From positions 11,291,412 through 11,355,411 of the forward strand of contig JAKZAN010000006.1 of assembly GCA_023053545.1 (NCBI GenBank): a stretch of DNA of 64,000 bases. The letters run 5' to 3'. Of this stretch, positions 9,906 through 17,388 are shown one piece after another. Below the pieces are notes generated by a model. The model had not been told where the DNA came from and did not search any database. It was given only the letters and a program-made list of their open reading frames with translations. Positions within the stretch are counted from its first letter, which is position 1. Every line of letters starts with the position of its first letter. A program made the translations under genes and the position numbers. Source of the DNA: Lepidurus packardi. Taxonomy: Eukaryota > Arthropoda > Branchiopoda > Notostraca > Triopsidae.

Positions 9906-11180
9906 ATGGATACCATCCGCGAGGGTAGCACACCTTTCATTTCAGACAAACTAGACTTGTTGAGTATTCCTCATACTGAAGCTGGTATTAGTCAATCTAA
10001 AGATTTTATTGTTCAAACTCGCGCGTCATCCAAAGACAATGTAGCTCCTATAGAATTTAATTTTTCCACCCACTCCAACCAATTTTTGGATCTGGAACGT
10101 CCCCAGCTTTACGCGCAAGTTAAAATTGTACGCAGCGACGGGGTTAATATTACAGATTCAGATTCTGTTTTTCCAGTCAACAATCTGCTTCATTCGCTCT
10201 TTAGTCAAGTTGATCTGTATCTCAACGATACGCTTGTCACTTCTTCAGGGCAAAATTACGGTTACAAAAGTTTTTTAAATTGTTTGCTACGCCATGGTGA
10301 AGAATATCATCGAAGTTTTGGTACTGCTGCTCTCTACATCAAAGATGAAAATGCTGACGTTATAGAAACCGGTAGTTCGTCTCTTTTGCGTAAAACTTTC
10401 ACAGAAAAATCTAAATTAGTGGAACTTATGGGCGTCTTGAATGTGGATTTATTCCAATGTCCCAAACTGCTGCTGCCCGATGTAAGCTGCGTCTTACGGT
10501 TACATCGACAAGCTGATAGTTTCTTGATTAGCCACAATGCGTTACCTGCAACACAGACTTATTCCTACAAAGTTGTTATCGAAAAAGCTCAAATGGTGTT
10601 GCGAGTTCATACTCTCAATTCTGAATATCGCTTAGGATTGGAGAAAATGTTGTTGGGGGGTAATGTAGCCAAATATCCTTTTCTTAAAACTGACGTTCGC
10701 TCTTTTACCATACCTGCTGGCACCATGCAAAAAACTGTGGAAGATTCCTACCTGCGTCGCGTTCCTCGACGGATAGTTATCGGTTTCTTGCCTACTAAAG
10801 CTTTCATGGGTGATTGGCTCAGCAATCCTTACCTGTTTCAACATCATAATGTATCTACCATAAGCGTGTCCCTCAACAATGAAGAAGTTCCTTTTCCAAG
10901 TATTCCTGTTGGTTCTGATGAATACCTGTTGGGTTATTACTCGCTTTTAGATTGTTACAATCTAGTGAACTCAGAGGTTGGACTATCATTTGAACGTGAA
11001 CTTTACCAACAGTACTATCGTCTTTACGGTTTTCAAATTATTCCCGTCACCGAAGGTTTTGGAATGTTGAAAGAGGGGAATTTGAAAATAGATGTTCGCT
11101 TTTCTAAAGCAGTAGTCGATTCTTTAACTATGATTGTTTTTAGCGAAACAGATTCTTTGTTGCAAATTGATAGTTATTGA
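9906..11180 (+). CDS. Major capsid (hexon-like, F54H12.2 family)
   Basis: 424 codons from the ATG directly abutting the upstream stop. The pattern matches the F54H12.2-type proteins of Polinton/adintovirus elements, regarded as double-jelly-roll major capsid proteins: an N-terminal EFNFSTHSNQFLDLERPQL block, LLHSLFSQVDLYLND near residue 90, RKTFTEKSKLVELMG near 160, and RVPRRIVIGFLPTKAFMGDW near 290. It is uninterrupted. Position between a core-like gene and an adenain-like protease supports the capsid role. The family call is from memory of the conserved blocks; a structure prediction would settle it. Confidence 0.75.
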   Translation: MDTIREGSTPFISDKLDLLSIPHTEAGISQSKDFIVQTRASSKDNVAPIEFNFSTHSNQFLDLERPQLYAQVKIVRSDGVNITDSDSVFPVNNLLHSLFSQVDLYLNDTLVTSSGQNYGYKSFLNCLLRHGEEYHRSFGTAALYIKDENADVIETGSSSLLRKTFTEKSKLVELMGVLNVDLFQCPKLLLPDVSCVLRLHRQADSFLISHNALPATQTYSYKVVIEKAQMVLRVHTLNSEYRLGLEKMLLGGNVAKYPFLKTDVRSFTIPAGTMQKTVEDSYLRRVPRRIVIGFLPTKAFMGDWLSNPYLFQHHNVSTISVSLNNEEVPFPSIPVGSDEYLLGYYSLLDCYNLVNSEVGLSFERELYQQYYRLYGFQIIPVTEGFGMLKEGNLKIDVRFSKAVVDSLTMIVFSETDSLLQIDSY

Positions 11181-11672
11181 TGGGTTATTCCTCGCGACCA
11201 TCTTACTCGTCTCAAGTCCAACTCTGGGAAACCTTTACTTGTTATTTGCAACACTCACTCTCATCAACATGAAGGTGTTCATTGGCTTTTAATTTATGTT
11301 CCGGCTATTGTCACCCCGCTGCAACCAGTTGAATTTTTCGATAGTTTAGGTCAAAGCATCCATAGCTACCATCCGGACTTTGCCACATGGTGTGGTTCGC
11401 ACCTCTGGCAAAACCATCCTTTAACCCTTCAACATCCTACATCGCGCGCTTGTGGACAATGGTGTCTTTATGTGGCTTTACAGCGAGCTCGAAATCATTC
11501 TTTGAAAAATATTCTAATTCCTTTTCGTTGCAATAGCGGTAAAACTCGACTTTTACAACAATATCGCTGGGTTGAAAAGCAAATTCAACAAAGATATGGA
11601 TTACAATTGAAACCCCTACGAATTGTGTGTACTGACCAAACCTGTCGAGCTTTGTATGATGATGATGAATAA
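11181..11672 (+). CDS. Adenain-type cysteine protease (no own ATG)
   Basis: Directly after the capsid stop TGA (11178-11180), the same frame runs on for 163 codons to TAA. Counting from 11181, it has His34 (GVHWLL), Asp54 (EFFDSLG), Gln84 and Cys91 (ACGQWC). The Gln-to-Cys spacing of seven matches the oxyanion-hole and nucleophile layout of adenovirus protease. It would mature capsid proteins. No ATG precedes these residues in this frame after the TGA; the first is 11472, past the active site. So expression needs readthrough, a non-AUG start or splicing, or the N-terminus is damaged. Confidence 0.75.
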   Translation, partial: WVIPRDHLTRLKSNSGKPLLVICNTHSHQHEGVHWLLIYVPAIVTPLQPVEFFDSLGQSIHSYHPDFATWCGSHLWQNHPLTLQHPTSRACGQWCLYVALQRARNHSLKNILIPFRCNSGKTRLLQQYRWVEKQIQQRYGLQLKPLRIVCTDQTCRALYDDDE

Positions 11673-11846
11673 TACAAACAAATTTCAATACAAATAGTGT
11701 ATTTCTGACAATGTCAAACAATACAGATGGTGTATCTCTATGTTATTAGAGACATTTGCATACCCCGTTATTAAAAACGTGGACGAAGAGTGCGACCATT
11801 GACAACAGCTTTTACTTTGGTTGACTTATGCTCTTCTATTTCAACA
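11673..11846. other. Intergenic spacer between convergent genes
   Basis: A/T-rich spacer between the protease and the convergent gene at 11847-12372. No motif stands out. Confidence 0.4.
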
Positions 11847-12372
11847 TCAGTCTTCAACCATGGTGGGTTTATGCTTCTTGTCTTCAAACGTGGGTGTCGC
11901 CTCTTCTACTTCAGCGTCAGAATCTTCCATCATTTTGACGATCTTGCGCTTCTTGAATTCTTTTACTTTCGTATTGGAAGCGTTCATTTTGACAATGGTA
12001 CGTTTCTTGTCTTCTTTAATTGGCGGGCACACCTCTTCTATTTCAATATCAGAGTCTTCAGACTTGTCCTCTTGGTTGTTGATGTACTCTTTCAGTACTA
12101 GCAACGCATCGATTACATCCTCGAGATGATCGGTTGGAAAACCGTATGTGGCGCCATAGGTTGTCGGCTCTCCGGTGGCTCGTAACACTTTTACTGCCAC
12201 CACCCAACGTTTTGCCGGTTTCCTGAGTGTGCAGTGCCAATGTCCTTTGACATGCACTGTCTTCTCTTGAAAACGGGTTGGGCTTTCTTCAGCGTAGACG
12301 GGTTGCCATTTACGCTCGCTTCTAAATCCGGAATTGGAGACTGCTCCAGTCTGCTTGTTAGAGTTTGACATT
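11847..12372 (-). CDS. Uncharacterised 174-aa acidic-tailed protein
   Basis: The ATG at 12372 gives 174 residues. The N-terminal ~100 form a compact, basic region (KTVHVKGHWHCTLRKPAKRW) followed by a helix (HLEDVIDALLVLKEYI). The C-terminal 75 are a low-complexity acidic/lysine tail with SEDSDIEIEE-type repeats. The domain-plus-acidic-tail plan resembles small ssDNA-binding or chromatin proteins, but no family is recognised. It is convergent with the capsid-protease genes and ends about 175 bases from the protease stop. Confidence 0.6.
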
Positions 12373-12499
12373 ATTATCAAATTCAGAAAGCTGACTGAAT
12401 ACTTTTAAAAGGATGTGTGCTGTTTATAAAGAAGATCGGCCGACTGCAAGGGTAGGGGAAACTGTGTCGACGCGAGATAGCGAATTTATCAACCAATCA

Positions 12500-12850
12500 G
12501 TGATGGGGTGCACAGGCGCAAGAGTGTGGGTTGTCAAACACCCTAGACTGAGAGTGTGCATGCATAACAATGGGGGTAGTCACACAGTCAAGTCTGAGGG
12601 GTGTGTCGATGGAAGAATGGGATTGGTCAACACTCCTGCATGAGAGGGTGTGCGAGCGCAACAGTGTGGGTTGTCAAACACACTAACCTGAGGGTTGTGT
12701 TGAGGGAAGAGTGGGGATTGGTCAACATCTCAGCTTGAGGGGTGCGCAAGCGCAAGAGTTGGTATCGTTGAACATTCTAGTGTGTGTGTAGAGTGCACTG
12801 GCGTTATCAGAGAGTGTGTGCGTGTGCGACAGTTGACTGCCCGACGAGCA
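12500..12850. repeat. Degenerate ~70-bp intergenic repeats
   Basis: Several imperfect units combine a GCAAGAGTGTGGGTTGTCAAACAC block with GATTGGTCAACA and GTGTGTG stretches. Related blocks occur at 960-1390, 13962-14110 and 16390-16700. The last copy here leads straight into the coding start at 12850. Likely regulatory; no gene. Confidence 0.6.
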
Positions 12851-13302
12851 TGATGGCACGCTCTCCAAAAAGTTTTGTTACTGCTTTGGGTAAATTTCGT
12901 ATTTACATAGCAACTGCAAATGGTTATCAATGTCTTGTAACGTGTGATAGTTCGAGTCAAGCATGTATTAAATTTATACATAACGAAGATCCGATTGTGT
13001 TTCACAACAATTTCAACGAAATTTGGGTTTGCGCGCAAGATGGTGCTTTCCGGTTTATTCCAGAACCTTCTCAACAAAGAATGCTTGTGAACCTATTCGT
13101 TGGTGGTGAGACCGCTTCTATTCAATCTATTAACGGATGTCTGCTTGATGATGGACTGACCTGGTCGATGGATGTTGCCGATCATTTCCTGTGGAATGAC
13201 TATATGCAATCCACGTGGACTTCTACAGAAATTGTAGAACCAATGTTTGTGTACACCTGCACATTTAACAACGATAATTCTGTACATGTTTGTATGTATT
13301 GA
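12850..13302 (+). CDS. Uncharacterised 150-aa protein
   Basis: The first ATG pair at 12850 starts MMARSPKSF. The 150 residues contain several Cys and aromatic strands (EIWVCAQDGAFRFIPEP, DHFLWNDYMQSTWTS) with no membrane segment. The first ~9 codons are also present in the non-coding copies at about 14082 and 16674, where the frame closes soon after (MMAHSPKNL). This gene may therefore have donated its 5' end to a dispersed repeat. The family is not recognised. Confidence 0.5.
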   Translation: MMARSPKSFVTALGKFRIYIATANGYQCLVTCDSSSQACIKFIHNEDPIVFHNNFNEIWVCAQDGAFRFIPEPSQQRMLVNLFVGGETASIQSINGCLLDDGLTWSMDVADHFLWNDYMQSTWTSTEIVEPMFVYTCTFNNDNSVHVCMY

Positions 13303-13706
13303 AATGTATTCAACATGTTAAAATTCATTTGGTATTTACAGTGCTGCTGTGAAGGTTATCAAAAACGTAGTAACACGTGATAACAATAAATATTACTACA
13401 TAACAAATAAATTAAGTTCTTGTGGACGCTCGCATAAGCTTTACTCCAACATCATGGCAAACTGTAATTATTATCACAAAGTTTATGTTCAAATAAATAA
13501 TCTAAACTCGTTTTAGATACAAAGAGTTTGAGGGTGCGAACTCGTGCAGAATTGTATATCGACCCAACATTCGATCACGACTACATCCCCTCGCCATCGA
13601 TAAATTGTATTGTTCCAAAGTTTTTCTCTATATAACAATTCGCTATGGATACCAAAAGTGAATCACTCAGTGTTATATTAAATGTGGACAAGAACACTCC
13701 AACATT
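13303..13706. other. Non-coding gap
   Basis: A/T-rich. A 22-codon ATG frame starts at 13644 and ends near 13711, overlapping the next gene. Nothing else supportable is seen. Confidence 0.4.
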
Positions 13707-13961
13707 ATGTTAAAAATAGTGCTAAGTGTTGTGATGGAACAGTTAAACAATGGGGAAAAAACTGTGAAGCAAATATTGGTGAGAAAAATGTTTTTAAACG
13801 ATGTGATAAAAAAACTGAAAGACTCTCCCAACGAGTATGCTTTTGACAAACATTATAACAATGCGTCAGGTCAATTGAAAAGCAAAGTGACACGTTTGAG
13901 AGTGCGCGCCAATGAAAAACTATATGGTATTCTCGAATACTCAATAACAGCCACAGCTTGA
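13707..13961 (+). CDS. Small 84-aa basic protein, unknown
   Basis: ATG to TGA, 84 codons, largely helical with Lys-rich segments (NDVIKKLKDSPNEYAFDKHY). No recognised domain. It lies between the 150-aa gene and the repeat at the inner edge of the right arm, and is single copy. It may be a real small viral gene. Confidence 0.35.
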   Translation: MLKIVLSVVMEQLNNGEKTVKQILVRKMFLNDVIKKLKDSPNEYAFDKHYNNASGQLKSKVTRLRVRANEKLYGILEYSITATA

Positions 13962-14289
13962 TGGGGTGTCAAACACATGAGTGTGAGCTGACAAGCATCC
14001 TAGCCAGAGGGGTTGTGCAAACGCAAGAGTTGGTGAGTTGGTGTTATCAGTGTGTGTGCAACAGTTGATAGCCTGATGAGCATGATGGCACACTCTCCAA
14101 AAAATCTTAGTGTAGTGAAACCACCAACCATTATTTTGAATGAATTTGTAATTGTATTTGTTGAAAGAAAATACATTTCGAAGGTTAAACTTACAAAAAG
14201 TGTCTTTAACTTAAATGTCTATCTCCGAAAAAGTGTCATTAACTTTAATGTCTATTTTTGAAAAAGTATCTTTACTTAAATGTGTGTTC
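13962..14289. repeat. Third partial copy of the arm's outer repeat
   Basis: Bases 13979-14289 match 16572-16890 in the same orientation with a few changes, including three iteron units at about 14190-14285. This partial copy is fused to the membrane-protein gene at 14280-14290, marking the inner breakpoint of the right arm. Confidence 0.8.
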
Positions 14290-14507
14290 AAAAATCTGAA
14301 AACAAAGAATCAAAACTCATTCTTATATTAATAGTTGAAGTTATTGGCGGTCTCATCACTATGGCGGGTGCTGGTTACTCTGGATGGAGATGCTGGCGTA
14401 AACATGTTTTTTGCACCTCCAGCTGGAGTAGGTTCAGCACTAGCGAAGACGTGGTTCTGGATGAACTAGCCTCGATGGAGGAACTATCGGAAAACGATGA
14501 AATTTAA
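14280..14507 (+). CDS. Membrane-anchored C-terminal fragment with repeat-derived ATG
   Basis: 75 codons. From about codon 4 it matches the transmembrane and tail part of the gene at 3196-3675 (membrane segment LILILIVEVIGGLITM). The Cys-rich ectodomain is absent and the ATG comes from the end of the iteron copy. It would be a short signal-anchor protein if expressed; more likely a truncated by-product of the arm breakpoint. Confidence 0.45.
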   Translation: MCVQKSENKESKLILILIVEVIGGLITMAGAGYSGWRCWRKHVFCTSSWSRFSTSEDVVLDELASMEELSENDEI

Positions 14508-14558
14508 AATGAAAATAAATAACCAGATTAAAGTTGAATGTGTATGTTTTTTTTGTTT

Positions 14559-15028
14559 TCACAAATTTATAATGTTAACATTAATATTCACGGTTGTCGT
14601 ATTTTTATTTAAAACAGACAGAACTGTTTCTAGCTGGGCCAACTTTGCGGGTGAAAGGGCTGAGGTTGTTTGGATAACGTTGATATTGGGGATGTTGGGG
14701 ACATCGGGGATGTTGGCAGCTTGAGTGTTTGGTGTTACGTCCAAATCTTGGAGAATTGGAAATTCTACCAACATAGCATCTAACCATTTATCCAGATCTT
14801 CATGCTCTACAAATAGAAAGAAAAACATCAACACAAATAATGATTAGTTTATAAATAACAAATTAGATAATAACCCACCAGCATTCGTCTCCAAATTTAA
14901 AAAAGCTGGGGTTTTCATTGTTACTTGATTTCCTTTACCTTGACCGATTCCTACAAACAAAATATGTTCAAACACGTGTAGACACATATATAAAATTCAA
15001 ACTGGTATGAAAACTTACCGTAAGCCAT
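14559..15028 (-). CDS. Three-exon gene, 110-aa protein (right-arm copy)
   Basis: Mirror of 2670-3139: exons 15019-15028, 14879-14950 and 14559-14806 on the minus strand, with the same GT-AG introns. The protein is the same as the left copy in the coding parts compared. Both copies keep the splice sites and frame, which supports function in at least the recent past. Confidence 0.65.
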
Positions 15029-15171
15029 GACTGCTTGTTGTAGTTTGAGGTTAAGTTTGAAGTGTGCGCGCTGGATACTGTAAGGTTTCAATGTGTGGAA
15101 GTTGCGCGTTGGGTGTGGCATACATTACAAACCCGCTAGCTTACGATTGGTGTTTGACTTTACTCTAAACG

Positions 15172-15179
15172 TATAAAAG
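15172..15179 (+). promoter_or_regulatory. TATA box for the 108-aa gene (right)
   Basis: TATAAAAG, 69 bases before the ATG at 15248, with a GATTGG box at about 15145-15150. Mirror of 2519-2526. Confidence 0.5.
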
Positions 15180-15247
15180 AGGCAGACGGTCTGTTGGAAA
15201 AATCAGCTTTCAGCTCTACTTCGCTTGTATTTAACATACATGATAAA

Positions 15248-15574
15248 ATGCCTTTAGTAATAGGCTACATAACAAAAATTAGCGGTGTGCGCGAATATAA
15301 ACACCAACCTGGCTGTTACTTTAACTTTTACATGCAAGTGGGACCTAATCGAGAATATTGTGATATCCATTGCGATGATATTAGATGTCGCGATTTCTTA
15401 TTTAACTGTTACTATACGCATCGTGCCATAAGGTTCATGTCTTACGAAACTGGACGCTGTCTTTATCTGCATGCAGACACCTTTATTAAAACCAAGATCT
15501 CCAAGCCAGCTTTTGCGTTTGATTGTCAGGTGCGTCCTGGACCTGGGTGCGAAAAAGATATTACGAATAAATAA
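15248..15574 (+). CDS. Uncharacterised 108-aa protein (right copy)
   Basis: Mirror of 2124-2450 with the same protein. The Cys-rich centre (CDIHCDDIRC) and beta-strand pattern are preserved. Family unknown. Confidence 0.6.
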   Translation: MPLVIGYITKISGVREYKHQPGCYFNFYMQVGPNREYCDIHCDDIRCRDFLFNCYYTHRAIRFMSYETGRCLYLHADTFIKTKISKPAFAFDCQVRPGPGCEKDITNK

Positions 15575-15856
15575 GTAAGTATATAAGATCAAATCTTGTG
15601 TGTATATCGATATTTTGTATGCTTACTCTTTCCTCAGAGTGAAGTTAAAATCAGATCTTATGCGACAAAGTTTCAACATGGGTTATTCTGCACTGTACAA
15701 CACAGAAGCACTAATAACTAGTGTTCGTTTCGACATGAATTGTGAAAAGGATTTCTTTTAACCTCGTGTTTGTTGTTGTTGTACGCATAAGGCGACATCT
15801 ATAAGTTGTGTGTATATGTGTGCGGCGCAACATTCAAATATAAGTCTCGAAATTAT
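15575..15856. other. Spacer between convergent arm genes
   Basis: Mirror of 1842-2123. A/T-rich, 3'-to-3' spacer of the 108-aa and 147-aa genes. No feature seen. Confidence 0.4.
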
Positions 15857-16300
15857 TTAACAACGTGTATTTACATTGATTCGTTCTACATCTCGGGTTA
15901 ACCAATAAGCGAATTTGTAGGTTTGGAATAGCGTACAAAGAGTTGGGGTTGTTTGATGTTTAGGACAATAGGGTGGTTCAAATGGACAGAAAATTTCGTT
16001 GACTGTAGGACAATTGTATCCTGCCAAGTTCTCAATGGGTTGTTGAAGTCCTTGTGAGAGAATTTCAAACGAGGGATCGCCCCATGTTAAAACTCGATAT
16101 TTTCGGATTGAGCGGGCTAGATGGTTGAAGAAAACACCCATCGTGTCAAAGGACCAGTCTTGATCATGGTCATTTCCCCATGTGAAATGTTGGTAGTAAA
16201 AATTGTTTCGAGATAATTTGGAATTAATAAAACATGTGGTTAACTCCACAGGGCTGTTGTCGACTAATCTCAAATAGACTACAGCCAAGTCTTCAGCCAT
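15857..16300 (-). CDS. Uncharacterised 147-aa protein (right copy)
   Basis: Mirror of 1398-1841 with the same predicted protein, including the C-terminal cysteines. The ATG is followed on the 5' side by the degenerate repeat at 16310-16740. Confidence 0.6.
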   Translation of the reverse strand: MAEDLAVVYLRLVDNSPVELTTCFINSKLSRNNFYYQHFTWGNDHDQDWSFDTMGVFFNHLARSIRKYRVLTWGDPSFEILSQGLQQPIENLAGYNCPTVNEIFCPFEPPYCPKHQTTPTLCTLFQTYKFAYWLTRDVERINVNTRC

Positions 16301-16309
16301 TCTTATGCT

Positions 16310-16740
16310 CTAGCAGAGTTTATTGAACCATCGTGTTGATCTGTGTTGGTTCCACTGGTTTCATAAATGGGAGACGTGCTGGTGATAGCCTTGAGTTTGT
16401 CAAACACCCTGGTTGGAATGTGTGTGTGGGTGTGTGGTTGCGAGAATTGGGGATTTTGAAACTGTTCAGTCTAAGGGTTGCACAGATGTCAAAGAGGGGG
16501 TTGTCAAGCGCGCTCATCTGAGGAATCAGACCGATGGAAGAGTGAGGATTGGCCAACACAGGAGCTTGAGGGGAGTGTGAGCTGACAAGCACCCTAGCCA
16601 GAGGGGCTGTGCAAACGCAAGAGTTGGTGAGTTGGTGTTATCAGTGTGTGTGCAACAGTTGATAGCCTGATGAGCATGATGGCACACTCTCCAAAAAATC
16701 TTACAGTGTAGTGAAACCACCAACCATTATTTTGAATGAA
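16310..16740. repeat. Degenerate intergenic repeat (right copy)
   Basis: Mirror of 960-1390, with CCAAT-like GATTGG, the CGCAAGAGTTGG block and the GATGGCACACTCTCC block. No gene. Confidence 0.55.
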
Positions 16741-16792
16741 TTTGTAATTGTATTTGTTGAAAGAAAATACATTTCGAAGGTTAAACTTACAA

Positions 16793-17150
16793 AAAGTGTC
16801 TTTAACTTAAATGTCTATCTCCGAAAAAGTGTCATTAACTTTAATGTCTATTTTGGAAAAAGTGTCTTTACTTAAATGTGTGTGTATTTTGTGAAAAAAG
16901 TGTCTTTAACTTAAATGATGAATCTCGAAAAGTGTCTTTAACTTTAATGTCTATTCTCGAAAAAGTGTCCTTAACTTTAATGTTGATTCTGAAAAAGTGT
17001 CTTTAACTTTAATGTCTATTCTCGAAAAAGTGTCCTTAACTTTAATATCGAATCTGAAAAAGTGTCTTTAACTTTAATGGTAATCCTGAAAAAGTGTCTT
17101 TAACTTTAATGTCGAGTCCGAAAAAGTGTCTTTAACTTTAATGGTAATTA
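16793..17150. repeat. 31-bp iteron-like tandem repeat, right arm
   Basis: Mirror of 549-907; about 11 units reading GAAAAAGTGTCTTTAACTTT on the plus strand. Confidence 0.85.
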
Positions 17151-17302
17151 AGTTTGTTTGCGGAGGACACTGTTGTCGACACGAGAGCTGCTCAATTGTG
17201 AGGACAGCGCCATCGTGAAAGTGGCGGAAACGCTAGAAACTAGGTGTTGTCAAACCATACTGCGCAGGCGTCAGGGCGGGGACTAGGGGAGAAATGAAGG
17301 CA

Positions 17303-17334
17303 TCCTATTGGTGCAGCCATAAAAGGGGCGGGGC
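17303..17334 (+). promoter_or_regulatory. CCAAT/TATA/GC-box promoter (right copy)
   Basis: CCTATTGGTGCAG at 17304, ATAAAAGG at 17319-17326 and GGGGCGGGGC at 17325-17334; a second CCTATTGGTGCAG follows at about 17353. The ATG at 17389 lies some 65 bases downstream. Compact layout suggests a real RNA polymerase II promoter. Confidence 0.5.
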
Positions 17335-17388
17335 TTGGGAGAAATTTAGGCTTCCTATTGGTGCAGCAGTAATGGAGGTGGCAGTAGT

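Noticed and set aside
11472-11672. Separate 66-aa gene
   Set aside because: It is the C-terminal end of the adenain-like protease frame that starts upstream.
11847-12372. PC4-type ssDNA-binding coactivator
   Set aside because: The domain-plus-acidic-tail plan is suggestive, but the conserved PC4 core pattern could not be found by eye.
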